The notes below the pieces were generated by a model. It was not told the origin of the DNA. It did not search any database and saw only the letters and a list, made by a program, of their open reading frames with translations. Both the position numbers and the translations under genes were made by a program. This document shows positions 13,901-28,900 of a stretch of 64,000 nucleotides of DNA, one piece after another. This stretch comes from Apteryx mantelli (lineage: Eukaryota > Chordata > Aves > Apterygiformes > Apterygidae), in the NCBI RefSeq assembly GCF_036417845.1, contig NC_089978.1, positions 136,208,288 through 136,272,287 of the forward strand. Reading direction: 5' to 3'. Positions within the stretch are counted from its first letter, which is position 1, and every line of letters starts with the position of its first letter.

Positions 13901-16900
13901 AACACCCACAGCCACTGCTAGGCACTACAGATCTTGTCTCTAAGACTTTTCCCGGGGGAGCTGGAAGACAGGAGACAGAGAGACAGGAAACAAAACTCCA
14001 ATGCCAGAGAACAAGAGATTAGGGATGGGAACAGTCATACTAAATCCCAGCTAGGTCATATCCTGGTGCCTAGGCTTGTTCCCTACAGTCCATTCCCTAG
14101 GGTTTTCTGCATTAGCTTCGAGGCAATCAGGAGACATACCTTGGTTATCTAGAAATATCACCCTATCTGGAAGACTGCTGAGACAGCACTATCTTCCTCC
14201 TCCAGGAGGTGTGTGTCACCCCACAAAGAAACAAGTGGAGAGGAAGGAGAGGGAAGATCTTACCTTTTACACAGAGCACATAGTTCTGGGCTGTTTCCTT
14301 TTCAATCCCTTCAGGCTTGTGTGGGACAAAGGAAAACAAGAGAGGTGAGAAGTTAGTGAGATAGGAAGCACAGACAGAAAAACGGATCCTTATTAAGGAC
14401 AGAGGTGAAAGTGAAAGGTAGAGTGAGTGGAGAAATAGGTGCACTCACAGACACTCCCTGGAATGTATATAGAGAATCTGAAATAATAATATAAGCAAGT
14501 TAAAGACACATGATCATAATAAGTGATTAGTGTAGAATATGGAGGGAGGATAGGGAAAGGGAGAACACTGCAGGACTGTCACATGAGTGTCCTGCAACTA
14601 CTGTATGCAGTGAGAGAGTCTTACATCCCTGTAACAAGAGGACAGCAGCGTTACAAGTGCTTTTGTTAACAACAGACTGCAAATTGCACAGGTCACAGTA
14701 AATCTAAAGAGTTTCCCTGGAGAGATGTCTGCAGTACTATTTATTATAACGCTGCTTTAGGAAAGAACTGTGAATGTTGATAATAGAGAGGGAAGATGTG
14801 CATCTGGTGACATACTATAATATCTGGCGACATTACTGATACCATATGATGTAGTAGGCAAGCACTAGTATCTTATGACATAAAGAAAAGTTAAGAACAC
14901 AGCATCTAGCTGTTAGATTACAACATCAAGTATAGCAAGCTAGTGTTTTCCTAAAAAGAATATGCAGTACTGCCATGTAGTATTTAATTCTGTACCACAT
15001 AATAATATCAACAATATTCCCTTTCCATGGGAAAAGAATAATCTGTAAAAACTTACCACTTTACCATGGGCATTTTTAATATCTGGAGTTTGGGGGGAGT
15101 TTTCTACAAACATCTAACTCCCATAGGTGCTTCAGAATTCCCCACCTTCATCCTGGTGCCAGACTATGTAGCAAATCAGAATTGCATAACACTCAATTTA
15201 AAAGGCAGTTTGCTTGGCCATTCAACTAGCAGAGCTGCAAAACGTGCTGACGGGCCAAACATACTGTCATGAAAGGAGGAGAGAAGCTGTAAAGAGGGTT
15301 TTTTGCTGTAGGAGGTCACAGGTAGAAGATATAGGGAAGGAAGGATGGGAGGAGGAGTCCTGTTTCAGTAGGAGATGAGGGACATTTAATGTCGGGGAGA
15401 GACATTGCCCAGTGTTATTAAGCTGCAGTCTTTATGCAGCCCTGTCAAAGTTTAAAGATGATGCAAGACTATCATATCATCACATTGCATAGAAAACTCA
15501 CAGAGTTCTGTTTCACACAGATATACAATGTAAGCTCTAGCCTGTGGCAAAGCTCAGTTATTCCCCATCCACAGCCCACATACCTCCACTAGCAGCTGCC
15601 TGATCACTGTATCCTTCTGCCCTTTCTCAGGGGTCTCCACTATCGCGTTCCCACAGGGCTGCTGGTCCTGCAGGGCCTCAGTGGTCACCGAAAACTCCAC
15701 CTGCCCTGGAAGAAAGAGGGGTCAGCCATTTATGTCAGGCAGTGCAGGGAAGTGGGAGTCACTGCCAGTTCTGGGAGTTTCAGTCTGCAGGTCCACGGGT
15801 GGGGATTTCCCATAGCACCTGGGCCCTGTTTCTTTTCCATAAAAACACAGCTATACCAGGATCCATCCTGAAGTAGATGGACTGCACTGCCATGAAAGGT
15901 GACTCTGTTTTGATGCCTTTTTTCCAGAACCTAGGACACCACAATGGTGGGACCCACCAGTCCCACTGTCATTCAGCACACTGTCACTCCATATGCACAC
16001 CATAGCTGCTACCACAGCACATATCAACACCAGTGAAAGTAAAGTGTGAGAGTCTCATAGGGCACTTGTCTAATCTTTGGATTAGCTGGCAGAATGTCCC
16101 TACTGCCAGCAGTGTCTCTGGCTACAGAAGGTGTTGTCCAATGGCTATAAGGTTTGATGATATTGCATGTGGTGCCAGACATGACCTTAGACACTATGAG
16201 TCTGCTAGCTTTTGCTTCCTGAATGACCTCAGATGACACAGTCAGCCAGCCGCCCAGTATTTCCCAGGAAATTGTGTACTTCTAACACCAGATACTGAAC
16301 TGGGACAACAGCATGGAGAAACTCTTCTCTTTAACAAGTTGGTTAACCAAGGAGAGCAGGGACTTTCATTGGGAGATGCATTTGCTTAAAGGCTAATTTC
16401 TTACTAACCTATCAGAGCAAAAGAAAAAGTAGAAGGTGCCCAAGAGGAGAAGAGTAATGAATCTCATTACTATGCCTGTTTGCTCATGGTGAAATGAGTT
16501 TATGACAGAGTTTTGCAGCCAGATCTGGTTCAAATTATCACATCCACCAAGATCAAAGCTGTTTGGCTGAGGGGTTGACTTCCTACCAGGCTTTAATTTA
16601 GCATATTTTCCCCTCCCTGGTCAAAGTGACTGCCAAACTGTATTATGATCTATGGTTTCTTATAAAGGGAACATGTGTAGAACCAAAACTATATCTGAGG
16701 CTGCTGAATTCCTGAAGGAACAGAGCCAGGGCCAAATACTGCTACAGAGCGAAGAGGGACTGGCAAGACTCTGCAAGGTGCCATTAGGAATACACATGGG
16801 CCACCCATGGTCAGACAGAGCTATCCTTGCCTCTTGTACAGTAAGCCCATTCCTCTTTTAAGAGAGACATTTCTGGAAGTCCACTCTGGTCAGTGTCACC

Positions 16901-19900
16901 TGACAGGAGGAACAGAAACAACTAACATCCATCCCTCTACAGACACTATGGAGAATCTAATCCTCTCCTTCCTCCTCCTCTACAGCCCTGAAAAAAAAAA
17001 GAAGAAAGAAAAGAAATGTTTGAGAAAACTTCATCCCTCCCTGCAGAGAGTTCAGTGCCCTTAGACTTTTACCTAGAGATCTGGAAGTCACCAGCCAAGC
17101 CACTGTTTTTCTTCCGCTCTCACAGAGACAATAAGATTCTTCTTCCTTTTCCGCTGGGGTAGCCAGGAAATTAGTAGATTGAGCTAGAGTCAGACTGACC
17201 TGCCAGTTGTAGAGAGAGGTATAATCAGGGAGGGGTGATCATGAGAGACAGGAAGAGCACATCAGGGAGCTAGGAAGAATCAGCAATAGTCTTGTAGCAA
17301 AGGAGGAGGAACTGGAATGGTGGATTTTGGTGTTCAGAGAATGTGGGAGCTATAATAATTTCAGGAGTGAGGGGTATAAGGCTACTCAGAGATGAGATAG
17401 AGGGAAGGTGAAGGAAAGAGGTGTACAAGAAAGCACACAAGTACACAGAAGGATTTAAACACCCCTTACCCTGATGCAGGCTGCCAGGTAGTTGAAAACA
17501 GTGGCTTTCAGTGTGAAGGCCTCACCACGCACCACAGAGTAGGGCAGGGTGAGCTCTACAAAGAAGGGCTGGAAGGCTCTTAGGGACACAGTTGGGGACA
17601 GGCCAAAGCCAGCATCTGCCGAGGTGCAGAATGCATTGGCTTTCCATTCGGTGATGGTGTCAGGGATGGTCACATCTAGTTCAGCATTTCCTTCTGAGCT
17701 GGTAAGGGACAGAGAGCAAGGACAGAGTGGGAATTTTTATGTTATTTTGGTGACTATCTGTATACTTTTCAGCCTACTAAACAGTACTCCCTGTGTGAAC
17801 AATGGGGCACAGTATGTTTATTATTGGAGGACCACTCCCATGTATCTCCTTCCAGCCCCCTGCCACTGCTTGGACAAATCTAACTACAGTGGATTGCCAA
17901 GTAATCTCTGCAAACAATGAAAGACTTTTTTTGAACTGAAAAGGCCAAGCAAACGTGAGATTCATGTTTCTACCTTATAAAACCCATTTAATTAAAAAAG
18001 GAAGGAGGGAACCAGCACAAGCCACTCACCTTACAGATACTAAACTCCAAATCCAAGTTTCTGGAAAATACTTTCGAACTGTCTCTGTCAGCTCTTCAGG
18101 AGTGCTTAATGTGTTATACAGTCTATCCCTCTGTGGACCTGAATGTGATGAGATGGAAAAGAAATCCACTACCAGTATTCCAAACAACAAAGATCTACGT
18201 CAGCATGATACTGTAGTCTGAGAAAGTGACAACCTATGCGGTAATCAGAAGCTGTGCTGGCAGCAGATAGTTGCTGAGCAGTGAGCACTGGTACCAGTAG
18301 TACCAGGGACAGGATTTATTAGCAAGGGCTATCCCTCCAGCATTTCTCATTGGTCTCCAGAACTACTCATAATGTGAGGTTAAAGCAAGCATGTTAAAGC
18401 ACACAGCCATTTATGACCTTCTGTGCCGGCAGCCCTTTCTCTTTCAGGTATACTGTCTTAGCATGACATCCTTCTCCATCCAGACCAGCTAGCAATGAAA
18501 CATCCTGTGTTGCAGTGGTTTTTGCAGGGTTACTATGTCTGGGAAAACTACCTCCCTGCCAAACCTATGGCCTCCAAAATAACTAGGCTGAGGGATGCAC
18601 AGACTAAAAACATGCCATTGAAATTTGGGAATAGGAGGGATGAAAATAGACTGACTAAAGGGAAGTTTTCACATGCAAAAATCATTCCCAAGAAAATATT
18701 CTGAGTTTGAGATGAAATTTTGGTGAAAAATAATAAGCCTTTGTTTTACTTTGATTTTGAACAGCTTGGGAAAAAAAAAAAGTGGAGGGAGAGGGGCTGG
18801 ATTTGCTTCTCTTGGGCAAAAGAAAATAGAAATTCACCCAAACAGGCCAATAAAGATGAAAAGTTCCCATTTTCCACATGCTGAAGTGTTTGAGCTAAAC
18901 TCTATTTCTAGTCATCTTTAGTTAGGCTAAATTCCTTTCTACATTTGGATAAAAACTGTGAAGGTTGCAGGGATCCATATTACCCATATTAGTGGGCACC
19001 TCCAGTGTGTGAGAAGGTCTTGGGGAAGGAGTGAAAGATGCTATCAGAGCTGTATCGCATAGCTTCTAGGACTGCAGGAGTGACAGGTGGTCTGCTTGTA
19101 CTTATCTTTCTAGCAAGGTATTTCAGTCTTCTCACTGCTATCTATTTCAAGTTAAAATAATTAAAAAGTATCCATTCTGCATTTTAGCAACCTGTGTCAT
19201 AAGCTGAAATTGTCTTAAAACTGGATATGTATGGATATAAAACTGGATATCTACAAAAGAGCAGGTTTATGTGCCAAGGGAAGACTTTGAACCAGTTATC
19301 CAGCAAAAATAACTCAGATTTTTCAGCATGCTCCCCTTAATAAACCCACCGATTAAGACTTGGAAGGATGATATGGCCAACTCTGCCTCCCAAAAAGCTT
19401 CACTGTAAGAGTTAAGAGAGCCCTTAGAAATAGAATGGGTCCCTTTCAGCCAAGGCTTCTGCCACCTGCATCTTACAATTCTAAGTCCCTGGAGTGAAGC
19501 CTATGTATTTGTCACTGAAAATTTTCTCATCCACTTTGTTTGGTTTTGGCTTCTCAGAAGACTGGATGACCCAGTGAGGACAGGCTGAAGATGGTGTTGG
19601 AGGCTCCTTAAGTGATAGCTGGGAAGCAAAGTCTAGTGTAAAAGCCTAGTAAACAGAGAATTCAGCAGCACAATAATATCCTGTGCTCTGTCAGAGCCTC
19701 TAGAAACAACCTGGTCTTACTGACTTCTAACGGGGAGTTATCAAAGCTAGTCTGCAAGCTTCCACAATCCAGCAAAAGAGATATGCACCACACTCATGCA
19801 GGAGCTGACATCTGTGGACCCACCACAAGAGTACTGCTTCCAAAGGTTCAATGCACAACCCCAGTCCTTGTTTGAGTGTTCACCCTGAAATACAGACAGG

Positions 19901-22900
19901 ATCTCTGCCCAGAACAGAGGTGATAGCAAGGCCCTGGTCCTTTACCACTTGTCCTGAGTGCATGCATAGGTGCTCCAGGCAGGATTGAACTTGATGCAGG
20001 GCTGGCTTCTAGAAATACGTGATTCCCAGTGCTGCAATACCAAGGTTTTCTCACCTTGGAATTTGTAAAAACCTTTAAACCTATTTCCTATGGGAGAAAA
20101 AAACAACATGATTTTTGTTACTGATTCTCATTGAGGTTTACACAATGGACCTGACATCGGTATTTTATTGCCTCAGAAGCAGAATCTGCTACTGCCTGTG
20201 GACTCAACTTTGAGCTGATCCCCCCAAGCCTGGATCTGGGTGCCTTGGAGGCTCAGAGACCAAAAAACAGATCCCCCTGTCTAGGGCACTGGTTCCAGTC
20301 CAGTTCCAGCATGCAGTCAGGATGAGCCGGGGAGTAGATATGAAGTCACCTCTCTAGAAGGAGACATCTGGGCTACGATGCGGCTCAAGGGTGTATTGAT
20401 TTATTTGGGGTAATTGTAATGGCCCATGAACACTTAACTTCAAGGTCTCCAGTTAGAACCTCATGTCAAGTCAACCCCAAAGTTTTTCCTGTAAGAAGAA
20501 AACCTCATATAGACAGAATCTCTTTTCCACCAAGTCAGGGGCAAAGATGGCAAGACGGATGAAACTTATGGTCCTCACTGAACTTGCCTCTGGATAAAAA
20601 TTAGTGTCCAGCCATTCAGATTCGTAAGCCCTTCCCTTGTTATATTGCAGCTGCCAAAGAAGGCTTAAGCATCCTCAGTCCTACCCCCACTCCAATTCCC
20701 AACGATGGAAGAGAGCCATACCTTAAGGATGCTGTAAGTGTCCTCTTCATTCATATCCACTACTGGAGAATAGGTGATCCCATTCAGAATTATCTTCTTC
20801 AAAGGGATACAGTCCTCTAGGGGATCCTCCAAGATCATGTGTGGGCCATAGTGATAGTCACGTAATTCCTTCACTGGTAGCAAATTATACACCTGGGCAG
20901 AAAGAGCCAGGGTAAGTTGCATTTTCAGTGCCCCCTGTCACAAAACACAGCTGAGGAAGATGGGTGCAAGCACTGTAACAGCCACATCACCTGCACATGT
21001 ATCCATATAACCATGGTCCTCCCTGTGGTGAGAGCAATGGGAATTTGGAAGTCCAGAAAAGTAGATCAAAATTTGGAGATACTCCCTCTTTTGTTATGAA
21101 CAGCATGTTGGTCTAGTTTTTATGGCTCAGATATGTTAATAATTATATACTCTGGCAGGCCCAGCTGCAGCCCTTTGTCCCTATTCAGGGATTGTTGTTT
21201 CCTGCTTGGCATAAGGGGAGTAAACTCTCTGACACTTCCAGACACTACTCCAAGAAAATAAATCCATGGCCAGAGATAATAACTAAATAACTATCATTAA
21301 ACGTAAGATAGTTTTTGGCTCTGGCCAAGAGAAGCAGCCCCATTGAAAGAGCTTCCCAATTACTATCCCTACAGTCGCACAAAATCCTTAAGAAACATCT
21401 GCTGCCCAGTTCTTTTTGCCCATTGAAGGAAGATGAGAAACATGGCAGGAGAACATTCCTGTGTCAGCACTGACAAGAAGGATTGATCACTGTTTCCACT
21501 CCAGCACTGGGCTACTCTTGCTCTGACCAGGCCTTGAGTTAGTGCACAGTCTTAGCACTTACAGAGATGGGTGACAGTTCAGCTTCTGGCTTCATGAGAA
21601 GAACACTCTTGTCCACAGCACGGACAGCGCAGAGGGAGTTCGGGGAGGTTCTGAACAGCAGGTGAGTGTCAGAAGAAGGCAGGCCTTCAGAAGGAGAGAA
21701 GCTTAAGTCCACCTGTAGCCACAGAAGAAGCTATGTCTCAGATACCCTAAACCTTGCAAGATTTTTCCCTTCAGTTGGGTGCATCAGTTCTAACCTTAAG
21801 ATTCCCATACACAGATGCACACTCACACACCCCTCTTTCCTACTGCAGAGTTGGGTTTTCTTCCTGCAGTGGCAGAAGAGTCAACTCTAACAATTCTTGG
21901 CAACTTCAAAATAAGGATTACTCATATGACTTTAAAGGCAATTTAGGATGTTATGGCCACTGTGGATGTAATGAGATAATCCCACAGAGTGGCTAGATCT
22001 GTTTAGGCAGCTGGGCATGGTCTTAAACCAGGTCCAGTCTCTGTGCTGCACCCAGATACTGCATGTGAAGGGACAACAGGCCTGCAGAGGGCTCACTTGG
22101 TATATTTTCCGGTAATACAAGAAGCAGTCATGTCTTGGAGAAATATTGTAATATTTACTGTCTGGCAATGGTTCTGAAGAACTGGCCTGCTGGGTGCATC
22201 CCACTGCCAGGCCAGTGTGCCCTCCCCAAAACCTAACTCGTAACTCTAAATCCCCTCTACCAAACTCTGCGAGTTCTTGCTAGCAGAAGTTGCTTTTCAT
22301 CACCATCTCACACGATTTTGTAATAAGATGGCTGTTTTGCATAAATCTTCCCTCTCCTCAACAGCACAACTTCTTCCCTGACATAAAACCTTCAAAGAAT
22401 CCTCAGAGTAAACAGGTTCCCTGATAAAGCAGGACAAGCTGCCAGTGTCCCTGGTATCCCAACCAGAACACAGTACACCTTCTGCTGACACTCCCACCTC
22501 TCCCAGGGCAGTCTCACAACACTGAGAATAAAAAATCAATATTCTTCAGGAAATGACAGAACAAGGGCCTCAGTAAAATTGCTACTGGAGAAACCATCTA
22601 GCATAGATATGGTCCAAAGTCTGTGCTAGCGGTATGGACACCAGCTCTGAATCCAGGAAACTTTTGGAAAGGAAAACAGTACATAAACACATAAATCACT
22701 TGACACTTGTCAGCTTGCACCCAGACCTAGCTACAGTGCATAGACTGATCTCTGAGATATGAACAAAGTTCAGGTGACCAAGCTCCTACAGTGACACCCG
22801 TCTCAAGAAGTCATTTAGCTTGGCTTCAAACAGGACAAGGGGCTGTATTTAGCAGTGTCTTGTCTACCATTATGAAGTCCCCCAGGGCAGTTGTGAGGTT

Positions 22901-25900
22901 TCTCTGTTTTCTGAGGATTGCTCATACATCATTCTGCTCTTCTACATGAGGAATATGTGGGGTCATTAGGGAATCATAGTAACAGAAAGCTTTTTTCTTC
23001 TGCCCTCTTTCAGCCTCACCAGTGCTATTGAAGCACTGTTCATTGGTCATATGCAGATAGCATATGCAGGCAAAATTTAGCTCCATTTTCATACATCAAA
23101 AAATACAATGAGAGGATGGGATGTAGGGGAGATGAAAGATCCAACAAGTACTAGCTCTGCTCCTTGGATTGAGGCTGCATGTGTATTTACTTGTACACCA
23201 TGACCACACAAGCTGCCACGTTGTGGCTGGAATGAATTTGCCGGAAAAAGAATGAAACACATGGGCTGCAGTATGACTAAAAGGCAGATAAGCGGCCTCG
23301 CTTTTTCTTACGCAGGGCCAGCAGAGAGATCAGTGGGTATGACTTGCTGTGAAGAGGAGTTTTAGCCGTGTGGTCTCTGCTAGCACCTTTTTCCTGCAGT
23401 TGATCTCCTCCAAGCTAGCACAAACCAGTAAGCAATGAAGCCACCTAGAACTTTTGATAGGTGGCTTGTCCAGTGATAATAAATCTAAATAAATGAGCTT
23501 GTCCAGACTTCAGTCTAATGGTTGCTCCCTCAAGAAGTGAACACTTACCTTATTGCTGAAACATCTTTCTACCTTGAACTTGGTTGAATCAGCAATAACC
23601 TCCCTGCTGGGGGAAATGGTGTAGACAAGTATTTGGGCCACTGGAGCAATGTCAGCTTGTACAGGCAGCTGTAGCAAGAAGACCCCATTGGCTAGCAAAC
23701 AAAACAAGAACAAAAAACTAAGGGACAGGAAACCTGTTATTGGAGCAGCCAAATTTCTAGGTTTGACTTCATGCTGAACTTCATCCTAGCCATGATGAAA
23801 CCTCAGAACACCAAGTGGGATGCATTTGTGCCCACAGAGATGTATAAGCCTCACCATCTGACTGAAAAGGCCTGGTTCGAGTCCCACTTTCCACTGCACA
23901 AGCATGCTGACTTTTGGTCCAACTTCTATAATCAGACCATCAAACTGTGTGTCCTAAGAGCTTTGGAGCCCCAAGGAATGCATTGATCAGAAGAAAGATA
24001 GCTGGCACATGGCATTAGAGCAAAGTCTGTGCAAAGCCCAAAATAAAAGTAGAGAAAAGAAAGCCTCCACACTTCCCCCGTCTTAGGGAAGAGGGAGATG
24101 CGTACCCCTGAATTGCACCTGAAAGCAGCCTGTATATCTGCCACAGTCATACAGCCTCCCAGGACAGACATAATTTGAGGGATGAAGAGAACTCACCACT
24201 TTCATGGTCCAAATCCAGAGTGTTCGTGCCCGCTTGCTTAATGATTCCTTTGGCCATCACCTGAACAGAAGGAGAAACCCTCCTGTGACTGAGGTTATGC
24301 ATGAGCCAGACCTTAAAGACAGGAAACCTGAGAGGGGAACAACCAAGCTGCGTCTGCTGGTTGCACCCTGCTCAGCTGCTCTCCGCCCTTCTGCAGTGGA
24401 ATCCCAGTGCTCACCCCAGGGGCAGTGGGACATCCTCCCTCTTCTGCTCCTAACCCAGGCCCTCTTTTTCTGGGGAAAAGAACATGTGAAGGATGATGGG
24501 AAACTGTTTAAAGCCTGCTGCCTCAAACCACAATTTCCGTCTCTGTGGTCCCCTACAATTACCAATGACAACCTGATTGTTTGGCAGGTGCCAGCTTACC
24601 AAGTAGTAAAAGACAATTTTCTTCTTCTCTCCTACGGCCTCTGGTGTCAGGATATAGTGCACTCGTACCTCTGTGGTGGAGCCACAGCTTAGTGTCTCAG
24701 ACTTGGGCTCAATTTTGAGGAAGCTCTTACTGGGAGAGTAAAAGCGCTCTACTTGGAGATATCCTTGTTCATAATATGGAATAACCCAGGAATGGTCATA
24801 GCAGTAGGTCTGTGTTTTGTGAGTTGCCTGAAAACAGAGAAAATATTTACATAGATCCTCAACTACAGGGTGCTGAACTGGAGCCAAATTTCATGGCCCG
24901 ATATTAAAGGTTTGCTATTTCTTGTATTTAAAAAAAACAGATAGACTACAAAGAACAACCAAATAATCTACAAAAAAAACCCAAAACACAAGTTTGGAAG
25001 ATGCAAGGCAATGGGGGCATCCTCAGCAAATCATTGGGAATGATCTCACTGCCAGAGAAGCTGGGGTTTTGCTCAGACAAGTTGTATCGTATCATTTGTT
25101 TATTTACTATTAGTATCAGCTCAAGAGCTCTTCATCAGAATATCCTACCCTAAATCACGGTTAGTTTAATGAGAAAAGAAACTGATTTATACTTTTCTTC
25201 TCATTATTGTTAATGGTGGTGAAGAAGGGATGGGGCTGTTCATATGGAGGTTTAAGAGTGCCAAGATCAAGCTAAGGATGCTTATGGACAAGGAGGAAAA
25301 TTGTCTGCCTGGAGAATAAAAAAACTAAATCAAACATAAGTTCAGAAGGTGAGAGAGTCCAGGTCTTATTAGCAATGAGAGCAAGGGAAAGATATTTTAC
25401 ACTTCGAAGGGTGTTATTTCAGCATTTTGTGTATCATACATTCTCTCATTTCCTTATCTTTATCACTATGCTTGGGAATTCTTGCTTTTTCTTCACCCTG
25501 AAAAATTCTGAAAACTTCACACACATTGCAGTAACTTCTGGATAATTTCACAGGTCTTAATCTGTGACAAGAGAATTATAAGGAAAGGATAGAATATAAT
25601 TCTAGACAACCTGCCCTCTTCCACTGTGAGATGCTAGAAAACTTGGATATTACACACACATTGCATTTCCCACCAACAAAAGGATGCTCAGCAGCACTTA
25701 TTTATTCTAGATTAACAAATTCCATACCAGGCAGAGAATTTTTTTAAAAGGTTTATATTCTTTTTCTCTATATGGAAGGAAAAAAAAAAAGAAGAAGAAA
25801 GAGGAAGGCTCAGAGATTTAGAATGCTAAATTAAACCCTGAGAGATGCAGATTGCTCGAACCAACCACAAAGGATATTTAGATGAGATAACTGGAAAATC

Positions 25901-28900
25901 ATTTAACTGAAAAGACAACAAAGCACCAGCAGTGCTTATTTAGACAGGTTGTAGAATCTCTACCATGGGAGGTTTTTAAAAATAGGATAGACTACCCTGA
26001 GGCAGATTTGTCTAGGTATGGTTAGTGATCCCTTGAAGCAGAATAGACTATATGATATCTTGAAATTCCTTCCAACCCTACACTGCTATAGCCAAGCAGA
26101 AATCAAGGAGTTAAAAGCTAAATACAATTGTCACATGGGAACCTGGTTTGTTGTCTGGCTATTTCCACCACACTGATATCAAGGCTGGCATGAACAACCA
26201 AGAACAAGAAGCTGAGCTCTTTTGCGTATATAGTACAAACATCAGCGCTACTCCTCTTCCAGCCCTGCTGATCACTTCATCACCTTCTTGGCCCCCAGGA
26301 CTCACTCTAATTCCAATAGAACTGAAGTAAAACATGGAAGTATTCAAGGCAAACCATGCTCGGCCCTCTTCATTTGTCGTGTAGTTGGTCTCCTGGCCTC
26401 CATTTAAAGAAATCTTTACGGTTTCATTGGCAATTGGAGTACCAGACCCATCCTCTAGTTTCACCTGGAGGAGCAAAAACAGTTCAGTATAGAAGGAAAA
26501 AAATACCTGCCAGCTGAACAGACTGATATGCCATGAGGCTGAGTGTTGGGTCCATGTCAGACAGGGAAGTCTCCACTGTACTTTACATGTGCATCACCTA
26601 TCTTTTTCAGAGAGCTGCAAACTTTCTGAATCCTATTTCTTTGGACCTTTATTATCTCCAACCCTGCGTCAGAGTAGTGGACATGGAGATGACGTCCTCA
26701 CAGCTGTTAGGCTTCCTGGTCAAGAGGACACCAGAGAAGCAGAACCTTGACTTGCTTTAAGAAGAGGAAGCCCAAGGACAGAGGGGTAAGCAGAATGAGG
26801 TCTATGCTCTCAGCTGCTGTACCCTTACTCCAGAGCCTACAGAGGAGAGCAGGCCCTCAGGGATTTCCTGAGGCCCAGCATCTTTCACAGAGGGGGCCAT
26901 GTATCTATCCAGCAGGTTCAGTAGCATGACTGGCACTCATGAAATTCCACTCCTCATGGTTTCCTTACCTGCCCAAAGAAGGGGATTCCAGGTTTGTAGT
27001 GAGAGTCTGTCTGCTCAAAGGTGACTTTGCTAATCGTGGTTGTGATCTCAGAGAAGCTTGCTCCAGTCAGCTCCACTCCTGCAGGAAGAAGCATCAAGAA
27101 TTAATTTGCCTCTGCCTGACCAGAATTACCCTGCCTCCTGGCCAACTCTCCTTTGCTGGACATGCAATTCTTTTGATGTTCCTGGACTCCAAGAAGGAAA
27201 ACTTCAGCATTCTAGAACAGGGAGTCTGCTTTTGTCCCTACCCCTACTTGGCAGGCCCCTGTGCTGGTCTGCTCCTGGGCTGCTTACACAGCTCTTTGAC
27301 CCAAATGATTCATACCTGTCTCCTCCTCTTTAATCTTAGCTTCCACATGGAGCTTATTCTGATATCCAGTTCTCTTGAGCTGGAATAACTTGGTCTTTAC
27401 CACTTCAGAAACACAGCCATGGTTGTCTGTCTGTTGGAGGAAAACAAACAAGATTCTTCTTGTCTCATGTACATAATGTTTATGCAACCTAATGAACCCA
27501 TCACTGTGTACTGCCTTGAAGTGGAAGGGAAGCCCATAACTTTACAGAGCATTCTCTTCATTATTTTTTAGCAAGACTGGAAAAGAATATAACTTGGCAA
27601 GGAGCATTCTGAGCAACCTCAGAGCAAAGAGTTTACCAGGCTTGAAACTTAGGAGATTTTTGTGTACGTGTGTGTTTGCGAAGTTTGAAATTCCAAATAG
27701 TTGATATAAAAGTATAGGCAATTATTTAGGTATATGTCACAGTGGAAATGTTTGCCAGGTATCAGGCACATTAGTATATAGCTGCTGGCTTAAAATGCAA
27801 AAGCAGTATGAGTGATACATAAGCCAAAGCCTAGGTAAGTGTAGACAGAAGATGACAGCTTTCCAAAGCTTGCCACCTGTTTTCAGCATCTTTGTCTACA
27901 AGGCAGGTCTCCACAGTAAAGGGAAGGGCTGCTCAGAACAGAGATTAGAACAGCTGTGTTCACATTCTTTTTTAGCAGGGATAACAATAGCAATGACAGA
28001 GTTGTAGGGATGATGCTGTAGAAAGCCCCAAGGACTATAAGCATGTCTTCTGCTTGTTCTCTTGTCACTTTTCCATAGCTGTTATTACACTAGCTTCTAT
28101 CAGTGAAGCTAGCACTGTTGCATTTGCTTATGCTCCAAACCAGCTTCCATTTTGCTCTTAGCCTGAAGAGTGAACTTTGTTTTTCTTGTCTGCCTGTCCT
28201 AATCAGTGCTACTAAAAACATATTCCTTTCCTCCTTGCTCAAACTGCATCATCCCTCCCCTGGATTCTGGGGATTTTTTTGCATCGAACACACCCACACA
28301 CTGTCTCTAGTGGAAGCCAACCCCAATTCTGTTCTCACTGTTCATGCTTATTTTATCTCACTTCTCCCTGATACTCTCTACATTCCACCTAAACTTTTAC
28401 TGTTTCTTTCATATTTTCCTCCTCCATTGGCTTCTTGCCTTTACACACATCTTTCTTATTGTGGAGTCTCCTTCTCTGGAGATATTCAAAACCTGCCTGG
28501 ATGCAATCCTGTGCAACGTGCTCTAGGTGACCCTGCTTGAGCAGCAGGGTTGGACTAGATGATCTCCAGAGGTCCTTTCCAACCTCGATCATTCTGTGAT
28601 TCTGTGATTGTACAAAACTTCTCCTTATTTTTATACATTTTGTCTTGCACCCAATCTTTCTTCCTTCAGTCTTCCTTCAAATACTTGGAGTCTCTCCCCT
28701 CTTCACACTTATGCTTGTATATACTCCATCAGAGCAAACCTGTGCCTGTTCAGTACACAATATTCTCTCATATCACCCTGCCCACAAGAGTAATCATGAT
28801 TCACCTGCCCAGAGAATTCATCGCACACTGCCTTTGCCTCTTCACCATAGCAGGTGGTGGCTGGGTATTCAAACTTCCGGCATACACGGACGTTCACAAG

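Noticed and set aside
23510-23548. In-frame extension of A2M exon 14 reading [12 protein letters not shown], resembling the start of the next exon
   Set aside because: The real exon 15 ([12 protein letters not shown]) is at 21563-21712 with a good acceptor, and exon 14 ends at a consensus GTAAGT.
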